From a virus: DNA of 41,581 nucleotides. The stretch covers positions 1-41,581 of the IMG/VR virus record IMGVR_UViG_3300032053_000170, one strand, 5' to 3'. The notes under the pieces are model-generated. The model was not told the DNA's origin and did no database searches. It saw only the letters and a program-made list of their open reading frames with translations. The position numbers and the translations under genes are program-made. Of this stretch, positions 6,193-13,185 are shown piece after piece (the stretch's first letter is position 1; each line of letters opens with the position of its first letter).

Positions 6193-7113
6193 ATGTCTAA
6201 AGTATCAACACAAGTAAAGTTTCATAATCCAAAAGCTCATTCTCCCGCGGTTTATATTCCCTGCTGGCTCATACAAATAGACGCACATAAATTATCTCAT
6301 CAAGCAAAGCTTTTATATGGTCGGTTGGCACAATGGAGTAACGCAAATGGAGTGGTTTATCGGTCGGTTAAGCAACTGAGCCAAGAGTTGGGGTTTTCGT
6401 CTGACTGCGTAGAAAGAACTTTAAAAGAACTCCGAGACGTTAAACTCATAGAAACCTATCAAGTAAAACCTCGCGGTGTTAATCATTATAGGTTTTTAGA
6501 GAATGAATGGATGAGCGAACCCATCAATAAAAACTTGGAATATGAATCACCTGTACCCACTAAAACCGACATTTTACCCATACCCGCAAAAGTGCGGGTA
6601 CATACCCGCAAAAGTGCGGGTACTATATATAGAGAAGAAATAGAAAGAAATAATAAAACAACAACTACTACTAACGAAGACCCAAAAACTGGTGATTTGA
6701 GTAGTAGTAGTGATTTCATCATTAATGAAAAAGCAGACAGTAAGCTATTACAGTTACGCGATGAGTATTTACCCGCTGATGTATTTAATAGGAACGATAG
6801 GGAGTTTTTAAAGCAATGCAGCCATCATTTAGATAACGGGGATAAGACACGATTTAATTTTTCAAGAAGGTTTAAAGGGTTGGAAAGCATTATTAAAGCC
6901 GGATTTTTTGAAACACCAGCAGGATACAATGAAAGAAAAGTAGTGAAATCCATGTTTACCCCTGAAGAAGTGGCATTGATTCACAAGTATTCACATGCGT
7001 TGAGGATGGTTGAGTTTGGAGCTAACCTTAAGGATTACATTCCAGACAAAGACGAAGTTAAGAAAGCCATTAAATTATTAGCGAAATCGGAAAAATTGCA
7101 AAATCCCGTATAA
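6193..7113 (+). CDS. Replication initiator-like winged-helix protein (lambda O-like layout)
   Basis: A 306-residue protein. The N-terminal winged helix spans about residues 27-103 (AKLLYGRLAQWSNANGVVYR, then SVKQLSQELGFSSDCVERTL and KELRDVKLIETY). A low-complexity linker follows (KTTTTTNEDPKTGDLSSSSD) and then a helical C-terminal half. The gene itself contains two tandem 20-bp palindromes followed by an AT-rich stretch at 6581-6680, the layout of lambda O, whose gene holds the origin. AGAGGAAA precedes the ATG. I infer that it starts replication at that internal site; a host-encoded helicase loader would be needed, as none is recognised here. Confidence 0.6.
   Translation: MSKVSTQVKFHNPKAHSPAVYIPCWLIQIDAHKLSHQAKLLYGRLAQWSNANGVVYRSVKQLSQELGFSSDCVERTLKELRDVKLIETYQVKPRGVNHYRFLENEWMSEPINKNLEYESPVPTKTDILPIPAKVRVHTRKSAGTIYREEIERNNKTTTTTNEDPKTGDLSSSSDFIINEKADSKLLQLRDEYLPADVFNRNDREFLKQCSHHLDNGDKTRFNFSRRFKGLESIIKAGFFETPAGYNERKVVKSMFTPEEVALIHKYSHALRMVEFGANLKDYIPDKDEVKKAIKLLAKSEKLQNPV
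6581..6622 (+). repeat. Tandem palindromic iterons inside the initiator gene (candidate origin)
   Basis: TACCCGCAAAAGTGCGGGTA occurs twice, at 6581-6600 and 6603-6622, a 22-bp period. Each copy is an inverted repeat with 7-bp arms. Immediately downstream, TACTATATATAGAG and about 60 more AT-rich bases could melt easily. Confidence 0.6.
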
Positions 7114-7243
7114 GCGATTTTAAATCGATATAAGACACTTATAAACTTTATGGCTAGGGTTGCTAGGGGTAAGTCGAAAAAACCGCAAAAATCGTACAGG
7201 ATTTCGATTTTAGGGCATGCTTTTGGGTGAGTTTAACTTTTTT

Positions 7244-7287
7244 TAAAAAATCGATAACAGGCAACGTAACTCATGTTACCTGTTATC
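7244..7287 (-). terminator. Rho-independent terminator of the csrA operon
   Basis: GATAACAGGCAAC (7253-7265) pairs with GTTACCTGTTATC (7275-7287) with one mismatch. On the minus strand the stem is followed by GATTTTTT. It lies between the convergent initiator and csrA genes. Confidence 0.75.
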
Positions 7288-7300
7288 ACTCTTCCTGCGG

Positions 7301-7474
7301 TTACTTTTCAGTCTCTTTTAGTTTTTTTATATAAATTTCCTCTCTGTCTACTGCCACCTCATCCGGCGCATCTATGCCTATACGAACTTGTTTTCCGTTA
7401 ATTCCGAGGACTGTTACTTTGATATTATCCCCGATTATGATTGATTGGCTTTCGTTTCGTGATAGTATTAACAT
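7301..7474 (-). CDS. csrA: CsrA/RsmA-family RNA-binding regulator
   Basis: A 57-residue CsrA homologue that should bind GGA motifs in mRNA leaders as a dimer. MLILSRN at the start, VRIGIDAP (residues 30-37), then [10 protein letters not shown] with Arg44 in its normal place match the family; Leu4 and Arg44 are the RNA-contact residues in E. coli CsrA. The ATG at 7474 has AAGGAG upstream; the frame stays open further but the extension is not CsrA-like. Last gene before the terminator. Legionella mobile elements often carry csrA copies, so it may reset host or phage post-transcriptional control. Confidence 0.92.
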   Translation of the reverse strand: MLILSRNESQSIIIGDNIKVTVLGINGKQVRIGIDAPDEVAVDREEIYIKKLKETEK

Positions 7475-7549
7475 TAAATTACTCTCCTTGTTTGATTGAT
7501 ATTGAGTGATAAACCCATGAGAAGACATGCGATCTACTCATGGATTGCC

Positions 7550-7798
7550 TTAAAATTTCAGACACGCACGCAAGTTATCTAGGGCATAACTATTGTTTGG
7601 TATTCTGAAAAGTTTTTTTACTCTTTTTCTGTTTCGTATGGTGATAACCACCTCATCACCAAGGGTGACTACATTAACAGAAATTGAGTAAATTCCGCGC
7701 TGCTTTTCTAAAAATTCCCATAAAATAGGAATTAGGCTTTTAGTGTAACTAATAATAGGCGTTTCCTGATTCGATTTCGTCTTGTCTCCATTCGTCAT
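7550..7798 (-). CDS. Hypothetical protein upstream of csrA (82 aa)
   Basis: The start is taken at 7798, nine bases after AAGGAG. A short polar N-terminus is followed by helix SLIPILWEFLEKQR and a beta-rich part (YSISVNVVTLGDEVVITIRN). Not recognised; the beta segment followed by a basic strand (RKRVKKLF) could suit nucleic-acid binding. It overlaps the 53-residue Cys-containing ORF by 50 bases in another frame. Confidence 0.55.
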   Translation of the reverse strand: MTNGDKTKSNQETPIISYTKSLIPILWEFLEKQRGIYSISVNVVTLGDEVVITIRNRKRVKKLFRIPNNSYALDNLRACLKF

Positions 7799-7910
7799 AA
7801 TCTCTATCTCCTTGTTGTTCAAGTTTTATTTGACACTCATCGCACGTACAATAACGGTCTAAAGTGCATTCTTCTTCATCCCAACCCTCCATGCTGCCCT
7901 TAAAACTCAT
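7749..7910 (-). CDS. Small Cys-rich acidic protein (53 aa)
   Basis: This ORF begins at an ATG with a perfect AAGGAGG nine bases upstream and encodes MSFKGSMEGWDEEECTLDRY, then CTCDECQIKL. The C-x-C-x-x-C cluster preceded by a further Cys suggests a small metal-binding knuckle. The 3' third overlaps the next gene. Not recognised, but the strong ribosome-binding site and its fit between neighbours support a real gene. Confidence 0.55.
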   Translation of the reverse strand: MSFKGSMEGWDEEECTLDRYCTCDECQIKLEQQGDRDYDEWRQDEIESGNAYY

Positions 7911-7914
7911 GGTA

Positions 7915-8088
7915 CTAACCTCCTTGTTGACTGTTTACTCCTCCTAACTTCACCCCTTCATGAATTTTTTCAATCATCCATTTTCGGGCTTTTTCTTCTT
8001 GTTCGTAAAAATCACCTTTTACTAAAGCGTCGTACATCTCGGCTGCTGCTTCTAAATCTTCTTGGCTAATTTCATTAAAGTTAATCAT
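7915..8088 (-). CDS. Small helical protein (57 aa)
   Basis: The ATG at 8088 opens MINFNEISQEDLEAAAEMYD and a charged helix follows (DFYEQEEKARKWMIEKIHEG). Its last codons (QQGG-stop) contain the AAGGAGG of the next gene, which shows that the two are translated in series. No strong ribosome-binding site of its own is visible (only GGGAAA). Function unknown. Confidence 0.5.
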   Translation of the reverse strand: MINFNEISQEDLEAAAEMYDALVKGDFYEQEEKARKWMIEKIHEGVKLGGVNSQQGG

Positions 8089-8166
8089 TTTGTTTTTCCC
8101 AGTAGGGTTGCTTAAAAACTAATTCATGGTTGCGTAAAATAGATTTTTGGTAGTAATTTACTGCTA

Positions 8167-8598
8167 TTAGATATATAAACCTTCACGGCAATTACTGATT
8201 AAAAGCTCTAAAACGTCATCGGTAATTTGGCTAAGCGAACGTCCACTCAAGCACATATTTTCTAATTCGTTGTTAAAATGGGAATCTCGGCAATTAATGT
8301 ACGGAGAAAAGTTATCAATTCTTGTTTCGCATACACTGGTTAAAATGTCTTTTTCTTCGTAGGTAATTCCTTCTATCGTTTCTTGTTCGAGTCGATTTTT
8401 TATTTGATTAAATACCCTATCATTAATTATTGTGAAAATTGAAAATATGATTAAATTTCCGTCTATTTCCTTGAAAGATGCGTTTTCTAAATCTTCTCGA
8501 ATTTCTTCAATACATCCCTTGTCATCAAATACCTCACTTAATTCGTCGATATATTTGGAATCGCCATAGCCAACATTTAAAAGCTCGCATAAAAACAT
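8167..8598 (-). CDS. Hypothetical acidic protein (143 aa)
   Basis: Begins MFLCELLNVGYGDSKYIDEL after CGGAGAAATACT. Acidic and predicted helical throughout with several Cys (CIEEI, SVCET, NCRDSHF, ENMCLSG). Not recognised. In the same leftward operon as csrA; the gap to the preceding gene is 23 bp. Confidence 0.6.
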   Translation of the reverse strand: MFLCELLNVGYGDSKYIDELSEVFDDKGCIEEIREDLENASFKEIDGNLIIFSIFTIINDRVFNQIKNRLEQETIEGITYEEKDILTSVCETRIDNFSPYINCRDSHFNNELENMCLSGRSLSQITDDVLELLISNCREGLYI

Positions 8599-8621
8599 AG
8601 TATTTCTCCGGTTTTGGTTGG

Positions 8622-8870
8622 TTAAAATGCTTCAATAATTTTTTGTGTTTTCCTAAGTTCCTTATCAAAATTTCTTACTGTTTTTTCTAGCAATACACGT
8701 GGTAAATCGTCCTCCTCTTTGTATATCTCTAGTAAGATTTCGTTAATTTGATTGTGGATGTTTGCTATATATTGGTCGTATCGCCATTTAAGTACCGGTC
8801 TAAAGGTTGCGTCTGGATATCTTCGATTAAAATCCTCCTCTTCTTCGGGTGTCATTGTTGGTAGTGTCAT
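8622..8870 (-). CDS. Hypothetical acidic helical protein (82 aa)
   Basis: Starts MTLPTMTPEEEEDFNRRYPD after CCAGGAGAAAATACA. The ribosome-binding region and first codons closely match the next gene upstream (MTLSTLSIEE after CCAGGAGAAAGCACA), so the two starts derive from one duplicated cassette although the rest differs. Central helix QYIANIHNQINEILLEIYKE. Function unknown. Confidence 0.6.
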   Translation of the reverse strand: MTLPTMTPEEEEDFNRRYPDATFRPVLKWRYDQYIANIHNQINEILLEIYKEEDDLPRVLLEKTVRNFDKELRKTQKIIEAF

Positions 8871-8900
8871 TGTATTTTCTCCTGGTTGGTTTGGTTAAAA

Positions 8901-9077
8901 TTAAAATCCGTGCGAATACGCGTAAAAATCACTATTGCTTGCGTTTGGATATTTTTTGTAAAAATTTTCTTCTTCGGCTTTTTCTGCCAATTGTTCGTTA
9001 TAATTTTCCATTGCATACATATAATCTTCGCCGTCTAGTTTTTCTATTTCTTCGATTGATAATGTTGATAGTGTCAT
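8901..9077 (-). CDS. Small acidic Tyr-rich protein (58 aa), first gene of the csrA operon
   Basis: ATG at 9077 with AGGAG upstream, encoding MTLSTLSIEEIEKLDGEDYM and ending SNSDFYAYSHGF. A start cassette is shared with the following gene. As the first leftward gene after the operator cluster at 9129-9186, it should be under the same repressor as the exonuclease operon. Not recognised. Confidence 0.55.
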   Translation of the reverse strand: MTLSTLSIEEIEKLDGEDYMYAMENYNEQLAEKAEEENFYKKYPNASNSDFYAYSHGF

Positions 9078-9128
9078 TGTGCTTTCTCCTGGTTTAGTTG
9101 CTTAAAAACTCATTCTCCCTTACTTAAT

Positions 9129-9186
9129 GGAATATGTTACGCGTTAAAATGGAACATGTCAACACTTATTACGGAATATATTACAA
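9129..9186. promoter_or_regulatory. Second divergent control region with three operator sites
   Basis: GGAATATGTTACGC (9129-9142), GGAACATGTCAACA (9151-9164) and GGAATATATTACAA (9173-9186) are in the same direction, each 22 bp from the next. They are the same site as at 3941-4022; the two regions even share the order TTAC...then GTCAACAC. They lie between the leftward csrA operon and the rightward zinc-finger/terS genes, so the same protein probably ties both regions together. Confidence 0.7.
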
Positions 9187-9257
9187 TATTTATAAAATTG
9201 GCTTTATTCCCTGTTTATATGGATAATAAACCCAACAAATTAAAAGGAAATTTAATA

Positions 9258-9530
9258 ATGGAAAGTAAAAAAACTAAAACTAGATGTGTACGCTGCAAAG
9301 GGCGTAAAAAAATATTTAAGGTAGGAACTGCCTACAGCTATACTAATATGGGCGGCGTATCCGTTGATTGTCCTTTGTGTTTGGGTACAGGCTATGCGCC
9401 CACTATTGAGGAAGCCATTGAAGACGTTAAAAAAATAAATAGCAAAAATAAAGCCGATAAAATCAAGGAAAGGAGTTGCAAGGATGCAGAAAACCCCCCA
9501 AAAATCAGCGATAATTACGAAGAAGCCTAA
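9258..9530 (+). CDS. DnaJ-type zinc-finger-like small protein (90 aa)
   Basis: The start at 9258 is chosen for AAAAGGAAA just upstream; the open frame extends back through the operators. Two Cys pairs, C-V-R-C-K-G-R (residues 10-16) and C-P-L-C-L-G-T-G (about 38-45), resemble one DnaJ central zinc finger. A Lys-rich tail follows. Similar proteins often accompany phage early or packaging genes. It overlaps terS by 47 bases. Confidence 0.6.
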   Translation: MESKKTKTRCVRCKGRKKIFKVGTAYSYTNMGGVSVDCPLCLGTGYAPTIEEAIEDVKKINSKNKADKIKERSCKDAENPPKISDNYEEA

Positions 9531-9960
9531 AAACAAAGGCGGTAGACCTTTGGAGTATACCAAGGGAAAAGGCGATTTTATTTGTGAAATAGTCGCTACA
9601 AATCCCATCGGATTGCCTACGCTTTGTAAAATGTATGATGATTTCCCCGATGAAAAAACCGTCCAACGTTGGCGTTACAGGGTCGAGGAGTTTCGCCTGA
9701 ATTACGCGCACGCGAAGCTTGCACAAGCTGATTTACTGGCTGAGGAATGCCTAGAAATTGCGGACAATTCTACGCCTGAAAATGTAGCGGTTGATAGATT
9801 GCGCATAGAGTCGCGCAAATGGCTTGCTTCTAAGCTATTGCCGAAACAATACGGCGATAGAGTAGTACTTGAGCAGAAAACCGAGGAAAACGACCAATTG
9901 AGGGCTGAATTGATTGAGTTGAGGGCTAAATTGGATGAGGAGAACAAACGAGAGTTTTAA
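9484..9960 (+). CDS. terS: Terminase small subunit (Sf6 gp1-like)
   Basis: The DNA-recognition subunit of the packaging motor, 158 residues. A basic N-terminus with GGRPLEYTKGKG leads into a helix-turn-helix-like part (TLCKMYDDFPDEKTVQRWRY). The core then has the family pattern A-x-x-x-Q-A-D-L-L-A-E-E and V-D-R-L-R-I-E-S-R-K-W-x-A-S-K-L-L-P-K-Q-Y-G-D. It ends with a coiled coil (DQLRAELIELRAKLDEENKR). AAGGAG precedes the ATG. terL normally follows at once; here 5.2 kb of accessory DNA lies between. Confidence 0.85.
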   Translation: MQKTPQKSAIITKKPKNKGGRPLEYTKGKGDFICEIVATNPIGLPTLCKMYDDFPDEKTVQRWRYRVEEFRLNYAHAKLAQADLLAEECLEIADNSTPENVAVDRLRIESRKWLASKLLPKQYGDRVVLEQKTEENDQLRAELIELRAKLDEENKREF

Positions 9961-10106
9961 TGAAAATTAATTACTCATTACTGATATTTGCTATTTATAT
10001 GGGTGTTGTTTTTTGTAAACTTGACAATATAGAAAGTAAAGTCGATAGCATAAAGGCTAAGACCGCCGTAACGGTCTCGACTGCTCCTTCTACGCATGGT
10101 AAATGA
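9960..10106 (+). CDS. Small membrane-anchored protein (48 aa)
   Basis: The ATG shares a base with the terS stop. The N-terminal MKINYSLLIFAIYMGVVFCK is a single membrane segment or signal, followed by a short polar tail (LDNIESKVDSIKAK...). The Cys at the membrane edge is not in a good lipobox (VVFC). It could be a small lysis or moron protein; this is only a possibility. Confidence 0.5.
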   Translation: MKINYSLLIFAIYMGVVFCKLDNIESKVDSIKAKTAVTVSTAPSTHGK

Positions 10107-10271
10107 GTAATAATAAGAAAAACCCGCCCCTTCATCCATGAAGTGCGTATCCTTACGCGCCGGCTTATATCCGTATGCAATCCTTTATAAAACTGGTAAA
10201 ACCGGAATCACTGTTTTACTCTGTTTTATTAGCCTAGCGAGTTTTCCGAATCAATAACCTATCTGATGTGA

Positions 10272-10688
10272 TTAAGCTTGTCTATAGCTCTTAACCGGCT
10301 CATTTTCGATAGTCGGTAGAAATGTCGCAAGCGATTGAGCAACCGCCTTATCGAGTGGCTTTATTATCACCCGATTCATTCCAACCCTTATAAATCTTTC
10401 TTTCTCTTCATCTTCCGCGTGTGCCGTTACGGCTACGATGGGAGCTTTTGAGTTTGGGTTAGACGTTTTGGCGCGTATTTTCTCCGCAACGGTACACCCG
10501 TCCGTATCAGGTAGCCCAATATCCATAAGGATTAGGGCATAAATGTTTTGCTCCACGAGGTCGAGGGCGGCTTCGCCCGTTTCCGCAATGTCTACCTGGC
10601 AATCAAACTCTTTGAGTAAAACGTCTTTGGTGATTCGGCTTACTATTTTGCTGTCTTCGACTAGTAAAATTTTGTTAATAGCGTGCAT
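10272..10688 (-). CDS. Stand-alone response-regulator receiver protein
   Basis: A 138-residue CheY-like receiver. Acidic pocket Glu11/Asp12, phospho-acceptor Asp56 (LILMDIGLPDTDG), switch Thr88 (VAVTAHA) and Lys110 (IIKPL) are all present. There is no output domain, only a short tail, so it must act on a partner protein. AGAGGAG precedes the ATG. It is the last gene of a three-gene minus-strand operon, 47 bp after the histidine kinase, its presumed phosphodonor. Confidence 0.93.
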   Translation of the reverse strand: MHAINKILLVEDSKIVSRITKDVLLKEFDCQVDIAETGEAALDLVEQNIYALILMDIGLPDTDGCTVAEKIRAKTSNPNSKAPIVAVTAHAEDEEKERFIRVGMNRVIIKPLDKAVAQSLATFLPTIENEPVKSYRQA

Positions 10689-10735
10689 GGTTTACACTCC
10701 TCTTGTAAGTTAATTGGATTATCCCTATGAGTTTT

Positions 10736-11866
10736 TTATACCAAAGGTATCGTATACGGGATAAATACTTTAAAAATTGTACCTTTTCCTGGTTCGCTCT
10801 CTAGTTCATGTTGCCCCCCTATCTCCTCTAAAAATTGTTTTACAAGCTTAAGACCTAAGCCCGCACCGGTATAAATGCCACTATAGGACGCATTGAGTTT
10901 GTTAAATCGTTCAAAAATAAAGTCTTGTTTATCTTTCGGTATGCCTATACCGCTGTCATCAATCGTAAATTGCGCGATACCCTTTGTTTCACCCTTTGGA
11001 ATCCATTTAAGCGAAATATGAACGTGACCTTTGGACGTAAATTTCAGCGCGTTTGATATGAGATTGATTAAAATTCGCTCGGTTCTTACACAATCGCCTA
11101 TTAAATGGCGAGGGGTGCTTACGTCAATAGAGACGTTAAAATCAATGTCTTTGGTGTTGGCGGTGGTTCGCATCATGCGATAGACATCGTCTAGCATCTG
11201 CGAAATATCAAATTTTTTATCGATGATGGGGAGTTCGCCGCTTTCTACCTTCACGTACTCTAAAATTTCGTTTAGGTGATTGAGTATAGAGCTTGAGGAT
11301 TTATTAATATCGCCTAGATATTGCTTTTTAGTAGCGTCCTTCTCGGTGCTTTCTAAAAATTCAGAGATGGTTAATATGCCACTGAGTGGGGTTCTTAGGT
11401 CATGCCGCATATCGCACAAAAACTGGGTTTTCGTCCTATCCGATAATTGCGCGGCTTCCAATGACTTTTCAAGCTTAAATTCAAGGTTTTTGCGGTCGGT
11501 GATATCTACAGCGAGGATAACCGCCCCTATTATTTTGCCTTCGGGAGACTTGAGAGGGCTTTTCATACTCAGAAAATAGACATTTTCCCCATTTTCTTTT
11601 GTATAGACTTCCTCGGCGGTTATGGAGTTGCCAGTATTAATAACTTTTTGGGTAGTTTCCCATAATGATTGAGATGAAAACTCTAAATGATGTTTTCCTA
11701 TAATATCGCTAACATCAGTCATGTTAAAAAAATCTAAAATTTCTTTATTACATCCTAATACATACCCTTTCTCGTCTACCCATAAAAAATTTACATGAAA
11801 TAGGTTAAATAACGATTCAAAGCAAATGTCCCTAGACGACTCAAACAATTCCATTGATTGCATCAT
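10736..11866 (-). CDS. Soluble PAS-domain sensor histidine kinase
   Basis: A 376-residue kinase with no membrane segment. A PAS domain (about residues 17-125, FLWVDEKGYVLGCNKEILDF, ending AVDITDRK) is followed by a coiled linker. The HisKA box holds His155 in MRHDLRTPLSG. The ATPase shows the N box NLISNALKFT (268-277), G1 DDSGIGIP (303-310) and G2 GAGLGLKL (334-341). The HDLRTP form is common among ArcB/hybrid-type kinases, but no receiver is attached here; the next gene supplies it. It should sense a cytoplasmic signal. AAAGGAAT precedes the ATG. Confidence 0.93.
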   Translation of the reverse strand: MMQSMELFESSRDICFESLFNLFHVNFLWVDEKGYVLGCNKEILDFFNMTDVSDIIGKHHLEFSSQSLWETTQKVINTGNSITAEEVYTKENGENVYFLSMKSPLKSPEGKIIGAVILAVDITDRKNLEFKLEKSLEAAQLSDRTKTQFLCDMRHDLRTPLSGILTISEFLESTEKDATKKQYLGDINKSSSSILNHLNEILEYVKVESGELPIIDKKFDISQMLDDVYRMMRTTANTKDIDFNVSIDVSTPRHLIGDCVRTERILINLISNALKFTSKGHVHISLKWIPKGETKGIAQFTIDDSGIGIPKDKQDFIFERFNKLNASYSGIYTGAGLGLKLVKQFLEEIGGQHELESEPGKGTIFKVFIPYTIPLV

Positions 11867-11912
11867 AAAATTATTCCTTTAATGATTAATTAAGTGGTTT
11901 ATAGCTTATAGA

Positions 11913-12971
11913 TTAAGTCTTTAATTCATTTGTATTGTTGTAGAACAAAGGCAAAATTTCATTGGTCGTGAATTTAACCAGGGATTCAATAGCTTTCTTT
12001 TGGTCTTTTTCAGGCAACATTTTAATTGACTTTTCAATAAATTCAGCAAATTCTATACGGCTTTGTTCTGCTGTTTTAACGTCCGTAAAATCTGTTTGTT
12101 TAGGAGGACTACCATTTTGTTTAGGAGGACTACTACTAAATACAGGACTAAACGAGTTTCTATTGTTTGTGTACGAAGATTCAGCAGGAAAATAGTATTG
12201 TGGTTGAGTTCTCCACATAGGGGGGAAATCAATACCTACGGGTATATTTCCGTAGGGAATGCGCTCATTGATAACATTGTTATTTTGAACTAAGGGTTGT
12301 TTCTTTGGCGTAAAATTGAATTGGGTAAAATGTAAGTCATCCATAAAACCAGGGGGAACAAAATTTGTATTTTGCTTAATACCGCGAATTGATGGCGGTA
12401 ACGGGTTTTTATATAACTGATAATTAAAACGTTTAGACGCTGCAAACTTGTGAAAGGCGCATTCTTCAAAAAGATATTTTTTAAGCAATACGGTTTGGTG
12501 GGTAGGGTCGGTTATTTTCGCTTCATGGCTTATTTTATTAAGTTCTTGTCGAACCCTTGCGTCTACATCTGACCTAAATTTTGTATTTTCTTTGTAAAAA
12601 ATTTCAACGTCTTTAACTGTCTTTTCATAGTCAGACCAGTTTAAAAACTCATCCCACGTAAGGATTGAAAGGTTTTTGGATTCCTTTAATTTGGTTAATG
12701 ATTCGGCGTTATCCGCTTGCCAAGTCTTTGCTATTTCCTGGCATTTAATCGTTGCCTCTTCTTCCGTTAAACCGTCTTTAATCATAAAACGAAAGCGTTG
12801 TAGGGTATCGGCTAAACACAAAGTAATTTTATCAGCGTTGTCAGTAACGACCACATCATTGACCATTTCCGCAAACTCAGCTTTGGTTTGTGCTTCCGGT
12901 GTGATGTCTTGAATAAGGCTAATGACCCATAAAATATGGCTATTTTTGCGAACGGGTTGGCTTAATGGCAT
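11913..12971 (-). CDS. Putative tRNA-dependent cyclodipeptide synthase
   Basis: Residues 1-200 resemble cyclodipeptide synthases, which join amino acids from two aminoacyl-tRNAs into a cyclic dipeptide. SHILWVIS puts a Ser (18) where the catalytic Ser37 of AlbC lies. KKYLFEE gives Tyr166 and Glu170, the spacing of AlbC Tyr178/Glu182. An LCLADTLQRF strand, an AKTWQADN segment and YKNPLPPS match the XYP-type enzymes known from Fluoribacter and Rickettsiella, as I recall them. The C-terminal 150 residues are an Asn/Pro/Ser-rich extension with PPKQNGSPPKQ repeats and a helical end. The ATG at 12971 follows AAAGGAG. First gene of the kinase/receiver operon. Confidence 0.55.
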   Translation of the reverse strand: MPLSQPVRKNSHILWVISLIQDITPEAQTKAEFAEMVNDVVVTDNADKITLCLADTLQRFRFMIKDGLTEEEATIKCQEIAKTWQADNAESLTKLKESKNLSILTWDEFLNWSDYEKTVKDVEIFYKENTKFRSDVDARVRQELNKISHEAKITDPTHQTVLLKKYLFEECAFHKFAASKRFNYQLYKNPLPPSIRGIKQNTNFVPPGFMDDLHFTQFNFTPKKQPLVQNNNVINERIPYGNIPVGIDFPPMWRTQPQYYFPAESSYTNNRNSFSPVFSSSPPKQNGSPPKQTDFTDVKTAEQSRIEFAEFIEKSIKMLPEKDQKKAIESLVKFTTNEILPLFYNNTNELKT

Positions 12972-13047
12972 TTTTTTAATCTCCTTTAACAATTAATCCA
13001 TTAAAGAAAATACAAAAATCCCTTTGTATCTGAATCTGTGATTTGTA

Positions 13048-13076
13048 AATATAGGCAATTTTTGTCAGGTAATCAA
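13048..13076 (-). promoter_or_regulatory. Candidate sigma70 promoter for the synthase/kinase/receiver operon
   Basis: On the minus strand TTGATT (13076-13071) and TATATT (13053-13048) are 17 bp apart, 77 bp before the ATG of the first gene. A 7-bp hairpin (ATACAAA...TTTGTAT) lies in the leader near 13009-13029. The facing rightward gene may use TTGATG/TACATT at 13104-13131. Confidence 0.4.
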
Positions 13077-13185
13077 CCAAACTTTATTATACCTAATAAA
13101 ATTTTGATGATTTGCAGGTTTATGTTACATTTTGCGAAGTTTTAATCCATGAATGAGTCTTTTAACTTAACAGGGAGTAGATTTC

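Noticed and set aside
9960-10106. Rz1-type lipoprotein
   Set aside because: The residues before the Cys (VVF) do not make an acceptable lipobox, and there is no partner Rz gene.
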